A DNA stretch of 64,000 nucleotides from Bin52 sp965213935 (GTDB lineage: Bacteria; Pseudomonadota; Alphaproteobacteria; Thalassobaculales; Thalassobaculaceae): contig CBDCAO010000012.1 of the NCBI GenBank assembly GCA_965213935.1, positions 1,984,001-2,048,000 of the forward strand. Reading direction: 5' to 3'. Shown here piece after piece: positions 10,140-18,213 of the stretch. Below the pieces are notes generated by a model. That model searched no databases and was not told where the DNA came from. It saw only the letters and a list, made by a program, of their open reading frames with translations. A program made the translations under genes and the position numbers. Each line of letters opens with the position of its first letter. The first letter of the stretch is position 1.

Positions 10140-11057
10140 GTGACCCCGGCGACGGACAAGGGCCGGAAGATCCCGGCCCCTCCCGCCCGGTGGAGACGGC
10201 TTCTCGGGGAAGACGGCATCCAGAAATGGGTGTTCTGTATCCCCGTGGTTTTCTTCATCCTGTTCTTTGCGGCGCCGATGGTGCTGACCGTGGTGTGGAG
10301 TGTCTTCGAACGCACCCAGTTCTGGATGGAACCGGGTTTCACCCTGTTTGCCTACGAGAACTTCTTCACGTCAGCACGGGCGGAAAACTACGTCCTGTCC
10401 ATGCTGCATGCGGCGGCCGCGGTCGTCATCTCGTTTGCCATCGGCTTTCCTGTAGCCGTCTTCATACGCCGGCGAGTCACCCGGGCAGCCCAGCACCGGG
10501 TCATCCTGCTGTTCATCCTGCCGTTCATGATTTCGGAACTGGTACGGGTCTTCGCCATGCGCCCGGTTCTCGGGCGCAACGGCGTCATCAACTCCGTCCT
10601 CATGGAAACGGGAGTCCTGTCGGAACCGATCACCATCATCCTGTATTCGCCCCTCGGCGTGATCATCGGTGACGTGATGTCGTTTCTGCCGTTCATGATC
10701 TTTGCGGGGTTCCTGGCGCTGGAAGCGGTGCAGAACTACATCTTCGAGGTCTGTGACGACCTGGGTACCGGACGTGTGCGGCTCTTTTCCGACATCGTCC
10801 TGCCCTTGGCCGCGCCCGGCATTTTCGCCGGCAGCGTGTTTATCTTCGTCAACTCGATGGGCGTCGCCCTGGTACCGACACTGCTCGGCGGCCCGGGTGC
10901 CGTGAATGCGGGGCTGATCGCCAATCAGGCCATCGTCGCCCTGGACTTTCCACTGGCCATGGCCATCAGCACGATCATGATCTTCACGCTCGTCCTGCTG
11001 CTGTATATCGGCCACCAGCTGTTCGACCTGACCAAGATTCTCGAACCGATAAGCTGA
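10140..11057 (+). CDS. ABC transporter permease, PotB-like
   Basis: This 305-residue inner-membrane permease has six predicted helices (first one WVFCIPVVFFILFFAAPMVL) and the EAA-type coupling loop FEVCDDLGTGRVRLFSDIVLPLAAPGI. It belongs to the first permease class of spermidine/putrescine-type importers. The GTG start at 10140, seven bases after the binding-protein stop, was preferred over the upstream ATG at 10059, which would overlap the preceding gene by 74 bases. It pairs with the next permease to form the membrane channel. Confidence 0.88.
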   Translation: MTPATDKGRKIPAPPARWRRLLGEDGIQKWVFCIPVVFFILFFAAPMVLTVVWSVFERTQFWMEPGFTLFAYENFFTSARAENYVLSMLHAAAAVVISFAIGFPVAVFIRRRVTRAAQHRVILLFILPFMISELVRVFAMRPVLGRNGVINSVLMETGVLSEPITIILYSPLGVIIGDVMSFLPFMIFAGFLALEAVQNYIFEVCDDLGTGRVRLFSDIVLPLAAPGIFAGSVFIFVNSMGVALVPTLLGGPGAVNAGLIANQAIVALDFPLAMAISTIMIFTLVLLLYIGHQLFDLTKILEPIS

Positions 11058-11064
11058 GCCGGCC

Positions 11065-11955
11065 ATGTACGACGACTTCGCCAACCCATGGACCATCCGG
11101 CTCAAGTGGGCGTATCTGCTTGCCGTCGTGTTCGCGCTGCTGATGCCGGTCTTCTACACCATCGGCATTTCCTTCAACCAACATGGTTTCGGCGCGCGCA
11201 TCTATGAGTTCACTCTCGACTGGTACCGCGTCGTGCTGGGCGACACGCTGCTCGTCGTCTCGCTCAAATGGACGCTGTACCTGGCGCTGGCGACGATCGC
11301 CGCGACCATTCCGATGGCGCTGCTGTCCGCGAAATTCTACAAGCGCACGCGGCGCAAGGTTGCCTTCGTTACGCTGATGCTCTCGCCGCTGTTCGTGCCG
11401 GCAGACATCATGGGCTCGAGCCTGCTGGTTTTCTTCAAGAACCTTGCGAAGGGGTTTGCCTGGCTCGGACAGACGCTCGGCGTCGGCTGGTTCGACGGCT
11501 GGTTCGACCTGGGTTTCCTCACCGCGATGATCGGGCAGATCATCTATACCCACCCCTACGCGTTCATTGTCATCCTGATCACGATGTCGCGGTACCGCGT
11601 GCAGCAGACCGAGGCCGCCAGGGCCTGTGGCGCCAACGCCTGGCAGGCCTTCTGGCACGTCGAGTTTCCGCAGATCCGCGTCGGCGTGTTCAGTTCCTGC
11701 GCGTTCGTGACGATCCTGTCGTTCAACGAGGCGGTGCGCACCGCGCTGCTGAAGGGCGGGTTCGATACCTTCTCCAACATGCTGGTCGCCCAGATGCTCA
11801 ACATCGGCATGTCCGGTGAGTCCTACGCCATGGCCGGGATCATGAGCATCGTGTCGATGGTAGTGATCGGGACGGTGATCGTTTACACTCTGGTTCGCGC
11901 CGAACGGCTGGAACGCAGGGCCCGGGCCATGGCCGAGCCGGTGATGTCCGGTTGA
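11065..11955 (+). CDS. ABC transporter permease, PotC-like
   Basis: This 296-residue permease is the second membrane subunit of the importer. It starts with a short cytoplasmic segment and the helix WAYLLAVVFALLMPVFYTIG. The EAA loop is seen in TEAARACGANAWQAFWHVEFPQIRVG. It begins seven bases after the first permease and ends ten bases before the ATPase, consistent with a single transcript. Confidence 0.9.
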   Translation: MYDDFANPWTIRLKWAYLLAVVFALLMPVFYTIGISFNQHGFGARIYEFTLDWYRVVLGDTLLVVSLKWTLYLALATIAATIPMALLSAKFYKRTRRKVAFVTLMLSPLFVPADIMGSSLLVFFKNLAKGFAWLGQTLGVGWFDGWFDLGFLTAMIGQIIYTHPYAFIVILITMSRYRVQQTEAARACGANAWQAFWHVEFPQIRVGVFSSCAFVTILSFNEAVRTALLKGGFDTFSNMLVAQMLNIGMSGESYAMAGIMSIVSMVVIGTVIVYTLVRAERLERRARAMAEPVMSG

Positions 11956-11965
11956 CCGACACTCC

Positions 11966-13087
11966 ATGCCAGTGACACCGGAAGCCATGACCGAACCTGC
12001 TGCCAAAGCCGTGGAAGTTGTCGAGCTGGGCAAGAACTACGGGTCCGTCACGGCGCTGAAATCCATCAGTTTTTCCATCGAGAGCGGCAGGTACTACGCG
12101 CTGCTAGGGCCGAGCGGGGGCGGGAAGACAACGCTGCTGCGCCTGATCGGCGGCTTCCTGCGGCCAAGTGCGGGACGCATCTTCCTGCACGGGCACGACG
12201 TCAGCCATCTGCCGCCCAACCGCCGCCCGACCTCGATGGTCTTCCAGAACTACGCGCTGTTCCCCCACATGACGGTCGAGCGCAACGTCGCCTACGGCTT
12301 GAAACTGCTCAGGGTTCCGGCAGGCGACATCCGCGACAGGGTGGATCGCATGCTCGCCATGGTCGGACTCGAGGGCTACAACCGGCGCATGCCGCACGAG
12401 CTTTCCGGCGGCCAGCAGCAGCGTGTCCAGCTTGCCCGCTCCCTGGTACTGGAACGTGACATCCTGTTGCTCGACGAGCCTCTCGCCTCGCTCGACGCCA
12501 AGCTGCGCAAGGACATGTGCCTGGAGTTGAAACGCATTCAGGAAAAGGTCGGGATCACGTTCATCCACGTCACCCACAACCAGGAGGAAGCGCTGACCGT
12601 GGCCGACCGGATCGCCATCATCGCCGACGGGGAGCTGGTCGAAGAGGGTTCCGCCCGGGACGTATATGAAACACCGCACAAGCGTTTCACCGCCGAGTTC
12701 ATCGGTGACAACAATGTGCTGGAGGGCACGGTTTCGGATATCTCCGCCACCAGAGTCACGCTCGACATCGGTTTCGCGAAGGTCGAGGTTCCAGCGCCGG
12801 GCGTCACCATCCCGACGGGCGAACGCGCCACCTTCTCGATCCGCTCGGAGCTGTTGCGCATTGCCGGTCGCGACGAGGACATCGGCGCTTCATGGCAGGT
12901 CGTGCCGGCGCGATATCTCGAAGACGTCTACCTGGGGCTGACCGTCTCGCATCTCGTCCAGCTGCCCGACGGGATCGAGGTCGTCGCGCGCGTCATGTCG
13001 GACAGCGGCGAGAACGGCCGCTTCGAACCGGGTGATGAAGTGACTGTGGGATGGCCCGCCGACCGCGCCCGCCTGCACGTCGCCTGA
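11966..13087 (+). CDS. ABC transporter ATP-binding protein, PotA-like
   Basis: This 373-residue ATPase energises the importer. Walker A is at residues 48-56 (GPSGGGKTT), the signature LSGGQQQR starts at residue 146, Walker B is LLLDEPLASLD near residue 170, and the switch histidine lies in HVTHNQEEAL. A TOBE-type C-terminal domain runs from about residue 285, as in PotA and FbpC. The gene closes the four-gene operon and converges on the hydantoinase pair with a 25-base gap. Confidence 0.93.
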   Translation: MPVTPEAMTEPAAKAVEVVELGKNYGSVTALKSISFSIESGRYYALLGPSGGGKTTLLRLIGGFLRPSAGRIFLHGHDVSHLPPNRRPTSMVFQNYALFPHMTVERNVAYGLKLLRVPAGDIRDRVDRMLAMVGLEGYNRRMPHELSGGQQQRVQLARSLVLERDILLLDEPLASLDAKLRKDMCLELKRIQEKVGITFIHVTHNQEEALTVADRIAIIADGELVEEGSARDVYETPHKRFTAEFIGDNNVLEGTVSDISATRVTLDIGFAKVEVPAPGVTIPTGERATFSIRSELLRIAGRDEDIGASWQVVPARYLEDVYLGLTVSHLVQLPDGIEVVARVMSDSGENGRFEPGDEVTVGWPADRARLHVA

Positions 13088-13112
13088 TCCGACGCGGCGA
13101 TTGTGCCGGCGT

Positions 13113-14801
13113 CTACTCCTCGGGGTCTGCTGCAAGACCGTAGTCCGCCCGCGCGCGCCTCTGCGTTATGTACCCGTCCCTCAGATCCTGTGTGACACGC
13201 ACCCGGTCGCGTTCACAGGGGTCGCCGTAGCCTCCTCCTCCCGCAGACTGCAGGTGCACCAGAGTGCCCGGTGCGAGGTCCAGATACGGCGTCTTGCTCT
13301 CCAGCACCCGTTCCCGTTCGGACCCGGGGTCCAGCACGTAGCGCGCGGCCGCGCCCGGCCGCCCGCCGCAAAGCCCGGGAGGCTGCGTGTCGTGCCTGTC
13401 GGCGCACAGGCATAGCCGTGCACCGTCCGCCTCGACGCGGAAGGCACGGACAAAGCCGTTGCCGCCACGAAAGCGGCCCGCACCGCCTGTATCGGGTACG
13501 ATCTCGTAGGCTTCGAAGAACAGCGGATTTTCCATTTCGTCCGCTTCGATGGGGATGTGTCCCGCATTGCCCGGTCCGTAGCGGATGGCGTTCATCCCGT
13601 CGCACAGGGCGCGCGCACCGTACGCGCCCGACGAGAGTTCGAGCGTGGTGAAGGAGCCCCCGCCATCCTCCCGGGGCCGGCGACCTGCGATGACAGCGGT
13701 GCCGGTCGATCCGGAGCCGCTGGCGATGGCCCGGTCACCCACGGCGCCGGCAAGCGCCGTCATGGTCGCGTCGAGCACGCGGTAGCACACGTCCCCGAAC
13801 CCCACCATCGAGGCCGGCTTGCGGGCATCGACCAGGGTTCCCGGGCGGGTCCTGACAATGACCGGTCTGTAGCTGCCGGCATTGGGCGGATTCTCTGGGT
13901 CAGAGATTGACTTTATGGCGTAGTGCACGGCCGATGCGGCAGCGGAATGGGAGCAGTTCATGCCGCCCGTCGACTGCTCGCTGCTGCCGGCAAGATCGAC
14001 CACGATGTCGCTGCCACGGATATCGATGCGAACATCGATCCATGTCTTCCGACTCGATTGTCCATCCCCGTCGAGGCAGTCACGGGCGCGGTAGGTCCCG
14101 TCGGGGAAGCCGGTTATGCGCGCGCGCGTCATCCGTTCCGACCGGGTGATGATCTCGGTCATTGCCGCCCGCAGCGTGCCGAGGCCGTAACGTGTGGCCA
14201 GCGCGTGCAGGCGGCGTTGGGCGGTTTCGCATGACGCGTACTGAGCGCGCAGATCGCCCAGGCCTGTCGACCGGTTGCGGATATTGGACATGATCATCTC
14301 GAACACGCCCGGGTCGGGACGCCCGGCCCTGAACAGCTTTACCGGCGGAATAAAGATGCCTTCCTGGTGGATGTCGGAGGTTGCCGGCGAGTAGCTTCCA
14401 GGCCCCATGCCGCCGATATCCGCCCAGTGCCCGCGATTGCATGCAAAGGCGTAGAGTTCGTCCTCGAGGAATACCGGCCGCGCGATGAGCACGTCGGGCA
14501 GATGCGTGCCGCCGATGAACGGGTCGTTGGTGGCGAGCACGTCTCCCGGTTGCAGGCTGTCGAGCCCGATTGCGTCGATCGTGCCCTGCAGCTGCAGGGG
14601 CATGGTGGTGACGTGGATGGGAAAACCGTTCGGATCCTGGGCGACAATGTCGCCATCCTCGTTCATCAGGCAGCAGGAGAGGTCTCCCTGTTCCTTCCAC
14701 AGCTGGGTATAGGCCGTGCGCATGGTCATGATCTTCATGTCCCGCGCGATGGCGATGAGCGAGCCGTGGAGCACGGCGAGGGAGAAGGCGTCGACCGTCA
14801 T
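13113..14801 (-). CDS. hyuB: hydantoinase/oxoprolinase B-type subunit
   Basis: This 562-residue protein of the HyuB family works with HyuA in ATP-dependent ring opening of hydantoins, 5-oxoproline or related cyclic amides, or acts as an acetone-carboxylase-like subunit. Signatures are the N-terminal FSLAVLHGSLIAIARDMKIM, QLWKEQGDLSCCLMNEDGDIV, GDVLATNDPFIGGTHLPDV and HWADIGGMGPGSYSP. The C-terminal GGAGRFRGGNGFVRAF and GGGGYGDPCERD are also family hallmarks. Its ATG overlaps the hyuA stop by four bases. Confidence 0.92.
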   Translation of the reverse strand: MTVDAFSLAVLHGSLIAIARDMKIMTMRTAYTQLWKEQGDLSCCLMNEDGDIVAQDPNGFPIHVTTMPLQLQGTIDAIGLDSLQPGDVLATNDPFIGGTHLPDVLIARPVFLEDELYAFACNRGHWADIGGMGPGSYSPATSDIHQEGIFIPPVKLFRAGRPDPGVFEMIMSNIRNRSTGLGDLRAQYASCETAQRRLHALATRYGLGTLRAAMTEIITRSERMTRARITGFPDGTYRARDCLDGDGQSSRKTWIDVRIDIRGSDIVVDLAGSSEQSTGGMNCSHSAAASAVHYAIKSISDPENPPNAGSYRPVIVRTRPGTLVDARKPASMVGFGDVCYRVLDATMTALAGAVGDRAIASGSGSTGTAVIAGRRPREDGGGSFTTLELSSGAYGARALCDGMNAIRYGPGNAGHIPIEADEMENPLFFEAYEIVPDTGGAGRFRGGNGFVRAFRVEADGARLCLCADRHDTQPPGLCGGRPGAAARYVLDPGSERERVLESKTPYLDLAPGTLVHLQSAGGGGYGDPCERDRVRVTQDLRDGYITQRRARADYGLAADPEE

Positions 14802-16948
14802 CGGTTCCGTCCCGTCTTGTCGAGGTCGAGAATCAGGTTTCCGAAGCTGTCCAGCCCCGCCGTCATGCCCGCGAGCACCACCGTCGTCGACGAGGCCTCT
14901 TCAATCAACGCCGGGCCGGTGATGACGATGTCGGCGACAAGCCGGGCACGCCGGTAGACCGGGACGGAGCGCTTGGCAGCGTCTCCCGGCATCAGCACCG
15001 CTCGCTCGCCGGCCGGCCCCGCTCGCGCTTTCGCGTTCTCCGTCACCGGCAGCGGCAGGGTTCCGACCCGGCCGACCGCGTGGAGGCGCAGGTTGACGAG
15101 TTCGACGGGCTCTTCCGGCACACTATAGCTGTACAGACGTTCATGCAGACGGTGGAACCGCGCCGTCACGGACCGGAACCCGTCGTGCAGCAATTCGTCA
15201 TCCCCCTGCACCGGTACGGCAATCTCGGTGGTCTGACCGACATAGCGCAGGTCGAACATGTGCGACAGTTCCCGGCACTCTTCGGGAATTTCCTCGGCAT
15301 CGAGATCGGCCACCGCACGCTGCAGCAGGGTCTCCATGACCGCGAGGACCTCGTCGGGGTGCGTACTCGCTACCGGCCGCAGGACGGACTGAACGTAGAC
15401 GTGGGCGAAGTCAGCCGTCGCAATGCCGCGCGCGGAGAACAGGCCGGGATGGCGCGGGACGACGATGCGCCCGATCCCGAGTTCACGGGCAACCGCCGCC
15501 GCGTGCAGGGGACCGCCGCCGCCGAATGCCACCAGGGTGTAGTCACGCGGGTCGCTGCCTCGCTCGGTGGACACGGTTCCGATGGCTTCGGCGATCTGGC
15601 TTGTGGCAACCCGGAACACGCCGGCCGCTGCAGCGGAAAGATCCACGCCGAGCGGCCCGGCAACCTCGCGCCGGACGGCCTCCTCGGCCCGGGAGCGGTC
15701 GAGCTGTACTTCACCACCGGCAAAGCCGTCGGGATCGATCAGGCCCATCACCAGGTTGATGTCGGTCAGGGTTGCCCGATCCCCGCCGAGGCCGTAGCAG
15801 GCGGGACCGGGCCGGGCGCCCATGCTCTCGGGCCCTATCCGGACCCGGCCGACCTGGTCGACGCGCACGATGCTGCCCCCGCCGGCGCCGATGGTATGGA
15901 TGTCCAGCATCGGAATTGCGACGGGAAACATGTCGACTTCGCGCGTCGTCGCAGTTTCCGCGACTGAATCCCGAACCAGGCAGGTGTCCAGCGACGTGCC
16001 ACCAATGTCCATCGTGATGAGGTCGCGGTACCCCGCGCGACCGCAGATTTCCGCCGCACCGACGACAGCCCCGGCCGGACCCGACAGCATGGTGAGCGCC
16101 GGATTGCGCATGACGATCCCGGGTGTGGCGACGCCGCCGCTCGACTGGAAGACATACAGGGGACAGGTGATTCCGCACTCCGCCAGCCGGACGAGCAGCG
16201 CGGAGATGTAGTTTCGCAGTACCGGCGCGACATAGGCCGCGAACACCGTGGTGGATGTCCGCGGGAACTCCCGGAACTCGCGCAGGATTTCGCTGGACAG
16301 CACGACCTCGAGCTCGGGAAGGGCGGCGCGGAGGCGTTCCCCTGCCTGTTCCTCGTGCGCCGGGTTGAGGAAGGAGAACAGGAAACACACCGCGACGCTT
16401 TCGACCCCCTCGTCGGCAATCACGGCAATCGCCGACTCCAGGTGGGAGGTGTCGAGATCAGCAGACACGTCGCCGCGCCGGTCGATGCGGCAGGCAACGC
16501 CGAGGCGGAGATGACGCGGCACCAGCGGCCGGGGTTTGTCCTTGTGGATGCGGTAGATCAGTTCCGCCGGGCGCGCAAAGCGGCCGATTTCGAGAATGTC
16601 CCTGAAGTTCCGGTTGGTGATCAGCGCGGTCTTCGCACCCTTGCGCTCGAGTACGGCATTGGTCGCAATCGTCGTGCCGTGGCTGATCCAGCCGACCTCG
16701 CGGGCCGCAACCTTCATGCGCTCGAGCAGGTCCCGGACGGCCCCGGCAACGGTCTCGGCGCGATCATCGTGTCGGTTCAGCACCTTGGAGACGGATACCT
16801 CCCCGGTGACGTTGTTGACCAGAACAACGTCGGTGAAGGTGCCGCCGACATCCACTCCGATGCGCCATCCGCCGTGCCGTTCGGAAATTCTCCGTCTCCT
16901 CTCGTTTCGTCGAGACGTGGTCCGGATCTGCCGCGAGCGAATTCGCAC
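14798..16948 (-). CDS. hyuA: hydantoinase/oxoprolinase A-type subunit
   Basis: This protein of up to 716 residues is the ASKHA-type ATPase subunit paired with HyuB. It shows GVDVGGTFTDVVLV (phosphate 1), ISHGTTIATNAVLERKGAKTALITNRNFRDILEIGR, TMDIGGTSLDTCLV (phosphate 2) and LVAFGGGGPLHAAAVARELG. The first 28 or so residues are rich in arginine and look non-native, so translation may start later than 16948. The pair faces the polyamine-type importer operon, which could bring in its substrate, but that is inference. Confidence 0.9.
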   Translation of the reverse strand: MRIRSRQIRTTSRRNERRRRISERHGGWRIGVDVGGTFTDVVLVNNVTGEVSVSKVLNRHDDRAETVAGAVRDLLERMKVAAREVGWISHGTTIATNAVLERKGAKTALITNRNFRDILEIGRFARPAELIYRIHKDKPRPLVPRHLRLGVACRIDRRGDVSADLDTSHLESAIAVIADEGVESVAVCFLFSFLNPAHEEQAGERLRAALPELEVVLSSEILREFREFPRTSTTVFAAYVAPVLRNYISALLVRLAECGITCPLYVFQSSGGVATPGIVMRNPALTMLSGPAGAVVGAAEICGRAGYRDLITMDIGGTSLDTCLVRDSVAETATTREVDMFPVAIPMLDIHTIGAGGGSIVRVDQVGRVRIGPESMGARPGPACYGLGGDRATLTDINLVMGLIDPDGFAGGEVQLDRSRAEEAVRREVAGPLGVDLSAAAAGVFRVATSQIAEAIGTVSTERGSDPRDYTLVAFGGGGPLHAAAVARELGIGRIVVPRHPGLFSARGIATADFAHVYVQSVLRPVASTHPDEVLAVMETLLQRAVADLDAEEIPEECRELSHMFDLRYVGQTTEIAVPVQGDDELLHDGFRSVTARFHRLHERLYSYSVPEEPVELVNLRLHAVGRVGTLPLPVTENAKARAGPAGERAVLMPGDAAKRSVPVYRRARLVADIVITGPALIEEASSTTVVLAGMTAGLDSFGNLILDLDKTGRNR

Positions 16949-17024
16949 CGGATCATGACCAGCTTACTGCAGGCCGGGCCGCCCGCGACGAGCGACGACA
17001 CCCTAGCAGCACGCCGGGCGGCAG

Positions 17025-17740
17025 TCACCGGATGCGCGGGCGGTTGCCGTGGATGCGACACCGCTCCCCGGACGCCTGCTCGCGATCCCGGGACAAATTC
17101 CGGCTCGGTCTGCCGACGCTTTGCGCGGAGCGCACTTCAGTGGCCGTCAAGCCCCGGAAACATCCGAGACCCTGGGCAATCTGGGCGTAGCTGGTGAGCG
17201 GAAACACCGCACGGGTCCGCATCCGGTCCTCACTGTCCACAACCTCCCGGTTGATCGGTCCGCAACAGGGCATGGAGTTGACGAGAAACCGGTTGATCAC
17301 GGGCGCATCACGTTCCCGATGCTCCGCGGGCCGGTTGAAACGCGCCTGCAGGATCATCCCGACCTGCAGCTGGGCAGGCATGATCCCCGTTGCCTCGAGG
17401 GGCTCGAAGAAGCCGGCGGCATTGCCAATGCGGGCCACCGCGCCATCGTAGATCCGGCGATGTACGAGGTTGGGAAGCGGAATCACCGCGTGCGGCTCGA
17501 ATTCCGTCACGCTGTCTTCTGAAAGCAGCGCGTCGAAGTCCCATTTCACGTCAGCCCGTTCCGACACGTCACGGTTGAAGATGGAGCCGTAGGACGTGTG
17601 TGACGTCAGCGGGATCACGAAGACCCAGCCATGGAGACGGGCAACCGCATGGCGGCCGAGATCAAGTCCCGCCGGTCCCGGGAACCTCCGGGCATCAAGC
17701 ACCAGATCGTAGTGCTTGGGACTTGCAAGGAAAGCATGCC
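17025..17740 (-). pseudogene. C-terminal remnant of a flavin-dependent monooxygenase/halogenase-like gene
   Basis: From about 17740 leftwards the reverse strand keeps roughly 235 codons resembling the C-terminal half of FAD-dependent monooxygenases related to tryptophan halogenases. Visible are LHGWVFVIPLTSHTSYGSIF, VHRRIYDGAVARIGNAAGFF and EPLEATGIMPAQLQ, where the RIGNAAGFFEPLEAT segment is the conserved C-terminal FAD-contact motif. The N-terminal GxGxxG half is missing. The frame runs directly into the end of a tnpB remnant at about 17750, so the gene was cut by that element. Whether it once belonged to the peptide cluster at 21.7 kb is unknown. Confidence 0.7.
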
Positions 17741-17752
17741 GGCTCCTGCCGT

Positions 17753-18191
17753 CATCCTTGCTTGTGTGTTCACGGTTCCACGGCCCGGCACCCCGGCAGC
17801 GCCTGCGACGCGCAACCATGCGCTGATAGCGGCGCCTCCGGGCTTCGAGGCGGCGTGTGTCCGGGGCGTGGAACAGCCGCCCGTCGCTCGCCGCGACCTG
17901 GCCGACGTTCATGTCGATGCCGATCGCGGTCCCGTCATCCTCCGGCTGTGGATGAGAAACCGCATGCCAGACCACGGCAGACCAGCGCCCGGCCCTTGCC
18001 CGGCGGAAGAAGCCGCGGAAGGCTTCTTCCAGGCGCTTCAGGGTGCCGCGCTGGATGGCAACCCGCACGGCCGCCATCTCCGGGATATCTCCCGGCGGCA
18101 CACCATCAGGGTCAGGAACTTGCCGGCGTGCGGCGGCTGCCGCCTGTGGCGGAGAGAAACGGTGTTCGAACTTTCGCGGCAGAGATTGCAA
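17753..18191 (-). pseudogene. internally deleted tnpB remnant (IS200/IS605 type)
   Basis: This is a decayed copy of the same tnpB family as the one at 20.2-21.5 kb, in opposite orientation. It keeps EIPEMAAVRVAIQRGTLKRL, then jumps over about 100 codons to RWSAVVWHAVSHPQPEDDG and TAIGIDMNVGQVAASDGRLF (the first RuvC Asp). After a second jump it ends in the shared terminal segment translated as RGAGPWNREHTSKDDG. The N-terminal third and the E and zinc-finger regions are gone. It overlaps the frame of the flavoprotein remnant and ends 23 bases before the group II intron. It cannot make a working protein. Confidence 0.8.
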
Positions 18192-18213
18192 AGGGCCTTA
18201 TAGAGTAAAGATG

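Noticed and set aside
10388..11105. Long open frames on the minus strand opposite the permease genes.
   Set aside because: They mirror the codon structure of the well-supported permeases and are rich in Arg, Asp, Gly and His as antisense frames of membrane proteins in GC-rich DNA are.
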